A stretch of DNA of 64,000 bases from Paramecium pentaurelia. Taxonomy: Eukaryota > Ciliophora > Oligohymenophorea > Peniculida > Parameciidae. The DNA lies in NCBI GenBank assembly GCA_905183005.1, contig CAJJDO010000095.1, forward strand, positions 297,628 through 361,627, given 5' to 3'. Below are positions 27,700 to 39,900 of this stretch, one piece after another (positions within the stretch are counted from its first letter, which is position 1; each line of letters opens with the position of its first letter). The notes beneath the pieces are model-generated. The model was not told where the DNA came from, ran no database searches, and worked only from the letters and a program-made list of their open reading frames with translations. Made by a program: the position numbers and the translations under genes.

Positions 27700-28390
27700 T
27701 TTCTAACTTCCCTATCTTTTATTTTTATCAATGATTTTCAATACCACCTTAAACAGAAATTAAAACTCTTATGTATTTGAAACAGTTTGACCTTTGTAAT
27801 ACATTTAAGATCATACTATTCCTCAAATTACTTTAAGTTAGTAACATAATTAGTTATTGAAATATTTACCTTATTTAACCAGCGAGTTCAAAGAAATTAT
27901 TTAGTATCCAACTAGCCTAGGAACCAAAAGTAGAAATAGCTACATCATCCACATAGACAAAAATTTTAGTCTATACATGTTATTTTAAATTAAATCTTTT
28001 TCTTCGTTCATCCTTCTCAATTTTCTAAATTGAATTTAAGTCTAAATATTCTTTATAGGTCTTCAATTAATCAAAGTAAATATCAAAAGAAATTATCTTC
28101 TCAACATGATCATAAATATTAGTTTTCCGTATATCCAATTCTAGTCCTTAAAGTTCATTTTAATTTAAAAAGCTTTAGCATTTACCTTTTTATCCAAAAA
28201 ATTAATATTTAACTGCTTATAGATATTTCCTCTAGAGAGAATTGTGAACACTAGAAAGTCATCTTCAAGTATGTTAAAAATTAAATCAGATTGCTCAAAT
28301 TTTAATTCTTCATTTTTTAAGTATAAGTAATAGTAATTAATTCTTAAAATAAACAGTCCCATTTTCAACTCTTAATTCCATCATTAGTAA
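27700..28390 (-). pseudogene. Decayed gene, unknown family
   Basis: Minus-strand coding remnant. A possible start (MMELRVENGTVYF) near 28383 is followed by LKNEELKFEQSDLIFNILED, FLVFTILSRGNIYKQLNINF and MNFKDQNWIYGK. A one-base frame change near 28110 leads to NIYDHVEKIISFDIYFDQL, ERRKRFNLKQHVQTKIFVYV and DDVAISTFGSQASWILNNFF. The reading is convincing as protein, but at least two frame breaks are not explained by introns. The family is not recognised. Confidence 0.45.
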
Positions 28391-28454
28391 TTATACTATT
28401 ATTAAGAAGTATGATTTTGCAAATTTAATAGAATTCGAAATATAAAAAAAATAT

Positions 28455-30195
28455 ATGATAAAGATAAGAGAACTTAGAATATAATGTTCTATCTAAGGAC
28501 ATGATAGTGTTGAATTAGCTTGTATGAATTAATCCTGTAAGGCCAATAGAGTTTATTGTTATTAATGTCTTAGGAATGGAGATCATGTTCCTCATATAAA
28601 GGATTAAAAGAATTTAAATGAACTCATCGATTTTTTTAATACAATTGAGCAAGATAGTGATAGTTTAATATTAAAATTATGTATGATGGTTGGAGAAATA
28701 AATGAACTATTCTCTTAATTAATTGTGGGACTAAAAAAAAAATATCAAAGCCTTAAAGAAAGGATTTTCTAATTTAATGCAATATAATTGAATTAAGCTA
28801 TAGATTAAGTGGTCAATTATGATGAAATTCAAATAGGTTTATTAGAAGACATAAAGAAATGCTCAGATGATCTGATCATGGAATTAAAAAGAAAAATAAC
28901 AGAATTAAAACTAGAAGAATTAAATTATTCTCAATTGAATTAATAAGAACTAGATAAAGTAGAAGAATTATATTAAGAAGGTAATAGATGACTTATTTAG
29001 GATTTAAATTATATTATGATTAAAATAAATTTTAAGAAGCAATTAAATTATTCGATGCTACAATATTAATTAATCCGTATCATGTCAATTCATTAAGTAT
29101 AAAATGTATGAAAAAATATCAAAATTTATTAGCTAAATGTTTATGCAGCCTTAAAAACTATTAAGAGGCAATAGTATGGGCTGATAAAGCGTTATCTATA
29201 GATTCAAGGAATCTTAATTCATTAACTACAAAAAGTATAACAATTAAGATAAATATTAGATTAATGTTTAAGAATGATGTCAAATTATTAAGAAGCAATT
29301 ATATGGGTCGATAAAACTTTGCTTATAAATTTTAGGCATGTAAATTCATTAAGTACAAAAGGTGTATACATCTTATATAAATATATTAGCTGAATGCTTA
29401 AGAATGCTTGGTCAATACAAAGATGCTATCATATGGGCTGATAAAACTTTGACTTTAGATTCAAAGAATGTAAGTTCTTTAAATACAAAAGGTATGTGCA
29501 TCTTATATATAAAGCTGAATGCTTAAGAATGCTTGGTGAATATAAAGATGCTATTATATGGGCTGATAAAACTTTGACAATAGATTCTAAGAATGTAAGT
29601 TCTTTAAAGACAAAAAGTATGTAAACTTAATAAATCTATTAGCTGAATGCTTAAAAATGCTTGGTGAATACAAAGATGCTATTATATGGGCTGATAAAGC
29701 TTTGACTTTAGATTCACAGAATGTAAGTTCATTAAGTACAAAAGGTATGTGCATCTTATATTTTAATATATTAGCTGTATGTTTAAGAAGGCTTGGTAAT
29801 CATAAAGATGCTATTATATGGGCTGATAAAGCGTTATCTTTAGATTAAAATGATGTCAATTCATTATATACAAAAGGTTATTTAATATTTTTAGAATAGG
29901 GCAATCATTAAGAAGGTTAAGTAAATTTGAAGAGGCTCTTTAGAGTTTTAATTAAGTATTGAATTTTAATCCATATCATGATTAATCTCTAGCTGAAAAA
30001 GGTTTAAATATTATAATTATTTATAGGAGCCTGCTTACAATCTTAACATAAATATTCAGATGCCATAACTTATTATAATTAGGCTATTTTAATTAATCCA
30101 AATTTTTAATCAGCAAAAAATTATAGAGGTAATTTTCATTAATTTAAATAGCTTAATGTGAGAAACTACTCATGTCAAAATAATAAATTAAATGA
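28455..30195 (+). CDS. Zinc-finger (B-box-like) plus nine-TPR protein, 496 aa
   Basis: Removing ten tiny introns (20, 27, 25, 28, 23, 26, 30, 23, 25, 23 nt) gives 497 codons exactly, from ATG 28455 to TGA 30193-30195. The N-terminus has Cys/His spacing like a B-box: QCSIQGHDSVELACMNQSC then RVYCYQC...HVPH. A helical, coiled-coil-like segment follows (residues about 50-180), then nine 34-aa TPRs such as AECLRMLGEYKDAIIWADK and GACLQSQHKYSDAITYYNQA. TPRs bind partner peptides; no catalytic domain is seen. Introns start at 28981, 29106, 29235, 29362, 29492, 29617, 29745, 29877, 30002 and 30129. From the second onward each sits at the same codon of successive TPRs. The fifth ends AAG instead of TAG; without its removal the frame hits TGA. 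The zinc-finger start resembles that of the gene at 33888-35433. Confidence 0.88.
29005..30128 (+). repeat. Tandem TPR exon-intron units
   Basis: Each TPR is one exon of about 102 nt followed by one 23-30 nt intron at the same phase and position. Units 4-7 are nearly identical in exon sequence (the Y-K-D-A-I-I-W-A-D-K core), and their introns share a start GTATGTGCATCTTATAT or close variants. The unit of duplication was therefore exon plus intron. Units 1, 8 and 9 are more diverged. Confidence 0.85.
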
Positions 30196-31116
30196 TTATT
30201 GAATATTATATTTGCACAAATTCACTAAAATAGAAGTTACATCTATATGTTTCTCAATATTTCTAATTCTCATAGATATATCTTCAATCTAACAAACCCT
30301 TATTGTCTTAATGTATTCTGAAATTAAATTTAATAAATAAAATTCCATTTGGAGTAATTTTTAGATTATAAAAATATTTTTTTTTTAAATGATTCTCATA
30401 TTAAGAATTACTTTCTTAAAATAAATCAACCTTTTCTAATTTCTTAAGCTAAAAATATGAATAGATATAACCTGAAAAATTTAATATTGATCATTAAATA
30501 TATTAGATATTCTATGTAATAAAATGGTTCTATTGTTTGAAATATTAAAAAAAATTCTTTTCAAATTTAAACTTGTATTTTTTTATAAATAATAATTACA
30601 AGAAAATTTAATTTTTATTAATTCTTTTATACTCTTTGATGTAGCTTAAATTAGGATGCTGTGCTCTTTCCTCTTTTATAATATTTAAATTCTTTTCCTA
30701 ACTATTTATTTAGTGTTCTCTTGCTTTCATATCCTAAATTTAATTGGATATGCAATTTAAAAATTAACAACAATTCTATTGATTTTGAAATCCATTTTCT
30801 TGGATTTATAGATTTCAAAAATTATTTTCACTTTCAAAGATTTCTTTAAACAGGCTGGTATATCAATTAATTATATAATTTTGATAATATAAAAGTAAAA
30901 TATTTTGAATATTAATTGCACTTTAATTTAATATTATTAATTATAATTAATGTTTGATTATAATTAGATTTCTATGATTTAATGTCTTGCTTTACTTTTA
31001 CATTTCTCGTAATGCTTATTAAATTTGATTGATTCATATATGTATTTGATTGATGAAAACAATTTAATAACATTCTCTTTAGATGGGACAAATAATATCA
31101 ATTACATTGTGTACAA
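30196..31116. other. Stretch without recognisable genes
   Basis: A+T-rich flank between the TPR gene and the assembly gap. Nothing recognisable was found. Confidence 0.4.
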
Positions 31117-31200
31117 ATGAAAATAAATGAAATACTAAATTTAATTAACTTTTATTTTGATGATATCATAATAGGGGTCACCCAAGGAGCTGTCTCCTTC
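31117..31200 (+). pseudogene. Coding fragment cut by gap, possible reverse-transcriptase motif
   Basis: The last 28 codons before the gap end IIIGVTQGAVSF, in noticeably more G+C-rich DNA than the flank. The pattern G-V-x-Q-G-x-x-x-S resembles the conserved G-x-x-Q-G-x-x-x-S-P-x-L-F block of non-LTR reverse transcriptases, but the motif is cut off by the gap and the sequence upstream does not clearly look like reverse transcriptase. Low-confidence suggestion. Confidence 0.2.
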
Positions 31201-31666
31201 NNNNNNNNNNNNNNNNNNNNNNNNNNNNNNNNNNNNNNNNNNNNNNNNNNNNNNNNNNNNNNNNNNNNNNNNNNNNNNNNNNNNNNNNNNNNNNNNNNNN
31301 NNNNNNNNNNNNNNNNNNNNNNNNNNNNNNNNNNNNNNNNNNNNNNNNNNNNNNNNNNNNNNNNNNNNNNNNNNNNNNNNNNNNNNNNNNNNNNNNNNNN
31401 NNNNNNNNNNNNNNNNNNNNNNNNNNNNNNNNNNNNNNNNNNNNNNNNNNNNNNNNNNNNNNNNNNNNNNNNNNNNNNNNNNNNNNNNNNNNNNNNNNNN
31501 NNNNNNNNNNNNNNNNNNNNNNNNNNNNNNNNNNNNNNNNNNNNNNNNNNNNNNNNNNNNNNNNNNNNNNNNNNNNNNNNNNNNNNNNNNNNNNNNNNNN
31601 NNNNNNNNNNNNNNNNNNNNNNNNNNNNNNNNNNNNNNNNNNNNNNNNNNNNNNNNNNNNNNNNNN
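31201..31666. other. Assembly gap of 466 N
   Basis: Run of N between two unusually G+C-rich edges, suggesting that a repeated or foreign-composition element collapsed or failed to assemble here. Confidence 0.99.
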
Positions 31667-31667
31667 A

Positions 31668-32126
31668 TCCTTATGCTAACTTAATGGTAGAGACCTATGG
31701 GAATAGTTTGAAAGCAGAAACCCTGAATTCAAAGAAGAATGTGAGGAGATCAATAAATAAGTTGAACTTATCCAGAAGAAAGTAGCTGAACTTGATTAGG
31801 AAGAAGGGAAACCTGACACTATTTAAAGAAAAACATGTTATAAGTAAATCAGAAGAGTATACTCCTACTTTCCCCTATGGAAGAACAAATGGAGAAAATG
31901 TCAAACTCATGACAAAATCATGAATCTGGTGCAAGAATTTAGAAAATCATTAACTATACAAATGATGTTAAAGGATCTCTAGTAAAGAAAACTCAAAAAA
32001 CTCTAACATCACAGATTAAAGAAATTGCCAAAGTAACAGACAATGTTATAAAACAACCCTGCGAAAAATACAAACACAAAAACCTATAACTCCCACCAAT
32101 TCCAGTTTGAAATTTAATACATATTA

Positions 32127-32187
<61 letters not shown>

Positions 32188-32189
32188 GA
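31668..32189 (+). pseudogene. Partial open frame right of the gap, unknown
   Basis: The frame is open from the gap edge to TGA 32187-32189 (173 codons), including NGRDLWEQFESRNPEFKEEC and EGKPDTIQRKTCYKQIRRVY. The G+C level is higher than in the surroundings. Another frame also reads like protein downstream (NYTNDVKGSLVKKTQKTLTS at about 31950-32010), so frame changes are likely and the piece is probably decayed. It may belong to the same element as the fragment left of the gap. The last codons run into an ATT microsatellite. No family is recognised. Confidence 0.3.
32129..32187 (+). repeat. (ATT)19 microsatellite
   Basis: A pure trinucleotide run of about nineteen ATT units follows CATATTATC. 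It is the longest simple repeat in the window and lies just right of the gap-flanking fragment. Confidence 0.95.
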
Positions 32190-32649
32190 AATACTTGACT
32201 TTAAATAAAGATTATCCTACTGCCACTCAGAATAATGAAATTAGTTTTGAAAAAGGAAATCACATTTGATTTGAATTAATTCTACAAGGTATGCAAATTT
32301 TAATTTTGAGCAAAAAAGATTCGTGTGAAAATTTCTCAATCATTGGCGATTCTTATCAATTTATTTTTAATCAAAAGTTAGGCATATATATTCTTTTTGG
32401 ATTATGAAATGGTTGAATGGAGGGATAAAATAAAACTTATATTACACACAGACAATAAAAATCAATTACCTATTTTAATGTCTTATTTTGAATATATGAT
32501 CTTTTAGGTGTATTTAGATATAAGCAAGGAGATGCAAGATTGATAAATGAAGTAACAAATAATATAGGAGAGTTTTAATTCTTTTTAATGAACTACCATA
32601 TGGCAGTATTATTTCATTCTAAATTAAATACACATATGCGGATTAGGTA

Positions 32650-33110
32650 TAAAATGATTGTCATTAAATAAAATTTCATAATTTAAGATTAGTATCCTAA
32701 TGGTTTATGAAAGTTATACTAATTGTTAGGCATATTATTTTTTGTATGCTCATTGATATCCCTTCATTTAAATTTACTTTATCTATTGCTGGAAATAACA
32801 TTTAATTAAAATATTTAGTAATCATTTAGCAACTTGGACTAACGGGAATATGCATTTGACCTATGGCTATTGCCCAAATAATTTTAAACTATGGGAATTG
32901 TCGTTTTTTGATATCTTTTGATCATACCAAATGAAAGTTAAATATGTTATCCAACCTTTTATAAATACATAGATGATTAATGTTAGCTTGCACAACTTCA
33001 TATAAAAATTAATGGTTCTTATTGTCAAGGTTATTAAGATGAAACACCATGTAAAAATACCATATTCTTAGATTCTAAATATTTAATTTATAAATACTAA
33101 TCTTATTATT
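32650..33110 (+). pseudogene. Coding remnant, unknown
   Basis: Short protein-like pieces on the plus strand: YESYTNCQAYYFLYAH, TWTNGNMHLTYGYCPNNFKL and, in another frame, LAQLHIKINGSYCQGYQDET followed by PCKNTIF. TGA codons separate them. Cysteine spacing suggests a secreted or surface protein, but the family is not recognised. Confidence 0.25.
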
Positions 33111-33887
33111 AATATATACTATAATTTTAACAACACACTCTTATCTCTAATAAGGGATAACTTTTATGAAAGGTTCTGATATCTTATATTCTATATCTTA
33201 CGGAATTTACTTAATTTTTGGGGGCCAATTATTTTGGCTTAAACCAAGTTTTCTCGGGTGCATTAAATTATTAAACCACTCCATAGTATTATAATAGGAT
33301 TTGTATATATTATTTAAGCAAAATTATTTGGAAAATAACACCAATTATAAATTCAAAACAAGACAATCATTATATGATTTAAGCTTATTTTTGTTTTTTT
33401 ATACTTTTTTTAATAAAGGAAATATTATAAGAAAAAAACCTCATATGTAATTAATTATGTTCTATAAATGAGTTGAGTATAACTATTTTCATAGTTGTCT
33501 CAAGGATTTAAATTCAGTTATTTAGTTGCTATCATTAATATAGATATTTAAAAAAAATTACAGTAACATATATTTCACAGGAGTGAACTAAATTGAAGTA
33601 ATGTTAAACAAATAAAAAAAACCTATTCAAAGATATTCATTTAGAAAATCAATTCCTTTCCTTAAAATATGATATGATGCAAAATTTCAAAACTAACATA
33701 CACTTAAGACTTAGTTAAAGAAATTTTACATAAAACTGCCATTATTGAGTTTTTGTAATTTACAAATTCTTTCTTTATAAATTAAATTTTAGATATTCTA
33801 GATTACATGAGTTTATGTGGGAATTTAATATATAAAAACACAAATGATTATTAAATATTTTATTATTAATTTTAATAGAAATCGAAA

Positions 33888-35433
33888 ATGTAGATTAGAT
33901 GCACTTAAGTTGATCATCAAAATCAATATATAACAGGCTTTTGCATAGACAACACATGTCCAAATTAAAGACCTTATTGTCATTTTTGCTTGCCTAGCCA
34001 TGTTTAACATATTAATAAGTTAACATCTTAAGAATTGTTATCTGGATGGATTAAGGAAAAAAGTCTTATAATTCAAAATGTATAAAAGAATATTTAAGAA
34101 TGTGAAATTGCCCTTAATAGTCTTATAAATGTGATTCTTCCTTATAATAATTTTAATATTTAATAATTACCAGATTTAGGATTATCACAAATTGATTTAT
34201 TTATAAAAGGTTTATGTTTAATGGGAGAATGCGATGAAAAATTATTTAAACAACTTATACAATCAATTGAATAAACTAAATCAATTGTAAATGAAATACT
34301 AAAAAAAATAAAGAATCAAAAAATTATAAAGTAAAATGATAATTTATAAATTCCGCAATGTATTGTAAATTAATCATTTAGAATAACCGAAGAATCTCAG
34401 TATATTAGAACCAAATCTGAACCCATTCGCCTTTGATCTCATGAAAGAATGTTCTATTAAATAAGATGAATGGTGTAGTGCTATTGCATTTAATAAAGAT
34501 TAATCAATCGTGGTAGCTGGATGTAAAAATGATATTAATGTATTTCAACATTTATAAGGGAAACTGAATTAAATATAATAGTTAAGTGAACATACTAATT
34601 ATGTATATACTTTAAATTTCATGAAAAATACAAATAATTTCGTATCTGGAAGTTTTGATAGTTCAATTATAATATGGTAGTTGATTGAAAATAATTAATG
34701 GAAATGTTAATAAAAATTGAATGGACATTCAGATTCTATATATTGTTTATAAATAAATAATACTGATGATCTAATTATATCAGGTAGCGTAGATGAAACT
34801 ATAAAATTTTGGATGAAATAGGATTAATGGTTGTGTTAATAAACCATAACTGATCATACTAATATTGTTTATTCATTAAGCTTAAATGAACAATAAAATA
34901 GATTGATATCTTGTTCAGATGATTCATAAATATTAGTAATAGCATAGTAAATGTTGGATAAAAAATGGAGTGTTACATAAAGGATAAAAGTTGATTAATG
35001 GGGATATAAATTATGTTTTATTGATGATAATCAGTTTACATTCTAACCATATTGTAAAGAATAAATGGATATATATGAGATGGATAGTAATACTAAATAG
35101 TATAGGAAGACTAAGGAAATTGCTGTAAAGTTTGGTTCGGGTATTGATAATTGGTAATTTCCATAATAATACTTAAAGTCAAAAGGACTCCTAGTAAATA
35201 AGAATGGTTATTATGTTAATTTAATAAAGAAGAAATAAAATGGGGAGTTTATAATTTAACAATCCATTGAGTTTAATACTTATATCAAAAGAAATATAAA
35301 TAAGAAAGTGTAGAGAATTATGAATATTATAATTAATACATATAATATGTAAGAGTTCCTAATTTTAATATAATCATTAATTAACTAAGAATAAATCTCA
35401 ATGAATTAAAGACTTCAGAGTATTAAAAGTTGA
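33888..35433 (+). CDS. Zinc-finger (B-box-like) plus WD40 protein, 507 aa
   Basis: ATG is at 33888 and TGA at 35431-35433. One 22-nt GT...TAG intron at 34360-34381 makes 508 codons exactly. The N-terminus MQIRCTQVDHQNQYITGFC with NTCPNQRPYCHFCLPSHVQH has paired Cys/His positions like the TPR protein at 28455-30195. A helical linker follows, then a linker motif SILEPNLNPFAFDL and SIKQDEWCSAIAF. WD40 units follow: HTNYVYTLNF...SGSFDSSIIIW, GHSDSIYCLQ...SGSVDETIKFW, HTNIVYSLSL...SCSDDSQILV. A conserved-looking tail includes YLKSKGLLVNKNGYYVNLIK. Beyond about 35270 the reading is less regular and the true C-terminus may differ. It is probably a scaffold; the zinc finger suggests protein or ubiquitin-type interactions, but no RING is seen. 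Confidence 0.78.
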
Positions 35434-36962
35434 TTAGTACATTTAAGTTTAATCAGTTATTGGAAATCCATTTTTATATTCTAGTATACTAGAAATACAT
35501 CTATGTCAAGTAAGTTTATTAAGACATGAGTTATGGTAGAAAGTAGAACAGTGAGTCAAAGTTTATTTTTAACTATTAGTGAAAGCCTATGATAAATTAT
35601 AATGTACATATTTTATGAAATTTTTTAGAGTGCGCCATTCAAGGTCAATGTAATATCAAAGTATCAAATGGAAATATAATATTGATATAAAGAATATCAT
35701 ATCCAAGGAAGGCATTGATGTAAAGAAATAATTTGAAAATATTTTATAATTGCTAAAAAATAATGATTGAGGAAAATAAACAAATTCACATAAAAATAGA
35801 TTAATATAAATTTTAAGGTAATATGCATCTTATTAATTCATATTAACCTTATCTTGGCTGATATTTATAAATGATAATAATAGTCCTAGAATCCTTTTAA
35901 GGGTTTAATGTTCCTTTTTACTTCATTTTATCTACTATTAAGATTAAAATAAAGATAAATTAGGTAGTTATGTAAAAATATTATATGTAGCATCTATTAA
36001 GTTTGAGAATATTATCTTTATATTTTTAAGTATTTTCTTTTTATAAATAAAACTAAATAATTTTAGAATGATATTTAAATCTTATTTTTAAGCATCTTTT
36101 TTAGGTTAATGTGATTTTTATTTGTTTAGGCCTATTATAATCATTTAAAGTAACCATTTTAAAGTTGTTTTAATTTTAAATATGAGAAACCATGGAAAGA
36201 CTTTTATTTTCACTAATTTTGAGCAGAAAAAAACAGCAAATTTTGAGACTATAATTATAAAAGACATCCTAAAGGGCTGATGAAGAGGAGAAACTCATAT
36301 CATGAATAAATTTAATATCCTTATTAAAAATGATATGAAATGTTCAAAAATAAATAGCAAGATTGAATTTTGCATAATTAGTAAAAAAATAAAAATATAA
36401 CTAATATATACATATTAAAAAGGGATGTATAAAATAAAAAACTATCTCTAGAAAGAAATCCATTTATTTAATGAATCATTTACTTTAAATATTACGCTTT
36501 TTATAGAATTCAAATTTTTTAGTGTAAAAATAGAAATAAACAAAGATTTCACTAAGTACATAGGAGAATAAATGTACAAAAGGGGATAACATAGGAGAAT
36601 AACTGTACAAAAGGGGATATTTCACTTAGATTTATTCAAGAAATATTATAATTAAAATTCCATTTAGTAATTCATTTTTGTATGAAATGAGGTAAAAATT
36701 AAATGAATTAAAAAAAAAATCCACTTCTTAATTTATAATATTTCTTGAAAAATCCTGAAAAAATTGTATTTTATATTTAGAACCTTTTTATTCTATAATT
36801 ACTTCAATATATTTAAAATTAAAATTTTTCATTCTTAACTTTAAAAAGGACTTAATCAATTACAAATATAGATACCATTTAACAATAGTTCATCAAGATT
36901 ATGGGGAGAAATTTATATCAATTTTAAAGACATTATATATATTATGAAAAATATATTTTATA
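35434..36962. other. Convergent intergenic stretch
   Basis: Lies between two convergent genes. It contains a two-copy 31-bp tandem repeat at 36558-36619 and otherwise nothing recognisable. Confidence 0.45.
36558..36619 (+). repeat. 31-bp direct tandem repeat, two copies
   Basis: Two copies of a unit beginning ACATAGGAGAATAA and ending TACAAAAGGGGATA lie head to tail at 31-bp spacing, differing at one base (AAATG versus AACTG). Near-matches TTCACTAAG and TTCACTTAG flank the pair. It lies downstream of both neighbouring genes. The function is unknown. Confidence 0.85.
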
Positions 36963-39900
36963 TCAAGAAACCATTTGAAAAATTAAGTGTGTTACCTTTC
37001 TGAATTTTTTATTTTATTTTTTTTTCTTATATTAAATGCATTTTTATTTTATTTTTGAATAAATCATAATAACATATTTAATGAATATCCACAATAACCC
37101 AGATATTAACAAATAGATTTAAGAAAAACCTAAGGCTATCTGATTTTATCCACTGATCAAGAAACTGTAATCTTGTAAATGAAATATTGAAGTAAAAGTA
37201 AATACTATTATTGAGATTTCTTATATAATTATTTGCATTTTTACCAAAGTTGATAAATTCAAATCTACTGATATTAATGCAAGTAAGTAAATTAGATTTG
37301 TTGTGGTTAACATTAGTAATTGAATAAATTAATCATTTTGAAAACATATTAAGTAATAACAAAAGAAAAATTGTTTAAGTAAGTAAAAAGCCTTGTATCT
37401 ATCATTCATACTTTATTTTATTTTTTTAAATGAATGTTTTAATAATAGGATAATCGTTAATGCTAAGGCTGCCAAAAAAAAATATGAGAGGGCAGATTAT
37501 ATTAAAGAAATTTTATTGTTTCTTGAATTTGAGGTTAAAAATAAAAATGTTTTAAAAAGTAAATCATAGGCATTTGCTAACAATATATTTTATACACCAT
37601 TTTAATTAAATTAATTTACAAGGATTAAAATTTGATGAAAAATATTGTAAATGAAATTTATGACTTTAAATAGAAATTAATATCTCCAACTATTGGCATT
37701 AATAAATAAGAAACATCTAGTTATATTTTTTTCAAATAATTTAATGCTAATATAACAAATAGTATTCAATGAAATTGCTAATACAATCATTGCAATGACT
37801 TAAATGAAAAAGAATTACAAATTAGTAATTAAATTAGCATTTAAACTATAAAATTTTAATTTACCATAAGACTATATAAAATCTTAATAGATATATTTTT
37901 CAAAGATTTCACCAACTGAAAAGAAATCTAAAACTGGATTAATGGATATTAGATTAGTGGATTCAAAAAAAAGGTAAAGATTTTCTGGATAAATAATATT
38001 AATGTATTTTAAATATGCAAGATACTATAAGTTATCTAAAATTTCAATAAGCATTTAATAATTTCCAGACATTATACTAATTACACATATTATTCCCTAA
38101 CCTATAATCATAACTTCTTAATATTCAGAAAGTTTTTTAGTTTTATCAATATCAGCTTTATTCATTTAAATGTATTATTTAAGTAACATTTTTAATGATG
38201 GATTAAGTAATTTCATTTCATTTTCATTAAATGCTTCGTTCGTAAGTTATATATTAGATTATGCAAAACTATTATTAGTTGAAATAAAAAGGCTTATTTC
38301 GAGAAGAAATTAAAAATTTAGAACAGTATCAATAGTTGGTTAATAATTTGATTCTAATTTAATTGCATAATATTCAGTTTTTATGTCATCAATACTAATA
38401 TCAAATAAAGATTCAAGTTAATAATTATTCTTGAAATAAATTGGTTAGGTGAATGATATATCAATGTAATATTTATTAAATGTTTAGTTTAAGAATTTCA
38501 ATTTCATTTATGGAGATTCATAATATTGGCATTCAGATAATCCATTATCATTTTCAATACATTTATAATCAACTTCTATTTTACAACTAGAAGAACAACC
38601 ATCAGCATCAATTATATTGCCATCATCACATAATTCATCTTAATTTTTTTTACCATTTCCACAATATTCATAGCATTAATTATATTTTAATTGTAATTAT
38701 TATTCACATTCATAACAAATACCATCAATACAATTAACACAATTAAGTGGACATGAATATTGACAATTGTAACATCCATCAAATTATATGTTATTCCCAT
38801 CATCACAAAGTTCTGATTATTATTTAATACCATCACCACAAATTTAATCTTAAGTATCATTAAAATTAATTTCTCCATTTAAGATATCATCTACACATTT
38901 ACCTTGAATACATTCTTTACAATCTTTTGAACAAGCCAATTAACATTTATGATTTATTTCTACATAATTCTCATTACAAATTAAACATTCCTTATTATTT
39001 AAACAATATTAACAATTTACAGAACAATATATATTACAATTTAAGCAATCTTCTAAATTTGAATCACATTATTCTTGTGATAATATTGCTACTTGATTAT
39101 CTCCACAAACTTATTTGCATTATCCATTTAAAAGTTACCACCCATCAATACATAATATACAATATGAATTTTAACATTAAAGACATTAAATCTGACAGCT
39201 TTCTTAACATTGATTACATCCAATTAAATATTCACTCAAATGAATTCCATCTTCAATTAAAAATACCCCTTATGTTATTCTAGGGATACATTAATTTTTT
39301 AATAGTAAATGATTGCCTAAACATTTCAAACATTTATTATATTGACATACTTAACAAAGAGGTGAACATAAAGATTCAAAAGTTTCAATACCATTTTAAA
39401 AAATTAATTTTTCTTGATAATATAAATGAAGTTAATTGAATTTCAAATCACCAAAAGCTAAAGAAATTTAATATTCATTTAAATTTTTTCTTAATATTAA
39501 ATCTGTTCCTTGAAATAAATATTCATTTATTTGATTGCATATTCCATTTGAATAATAGTAACCTGTTATACACTCTTAACATTTACCAAATAAACAATTA
39601 TAGCAATTTAAAGGACATGAAAATTGGCATTAATAACAACCATCAAATTCAATGTTATTCCCATCATCACATTATTCATTTACTATAATAAATTTGTCTC
39701 CACATAAAGGTTCACAATTATTATTTAATTCATCATAAATCCATTTATTATCACACATAAGACATTGTCCATTAACACAAAATAAACATCCTTATTAACA
39801 TGATTCTTGTTTAGCAAAACAGCCATCAAAAGGTTCCATATTATCATCAATACATGAAATCAAATTAATTGGTCCTCGAAGAATTATTTTTAATTCACGA

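Noticed and set aside
34380..34440. Frameshift in the zinc-finger/WD40 gene
   Set aside because: Explained by a canonical 22-nt intron at 34360-34381; the spliced length is divisible by three.
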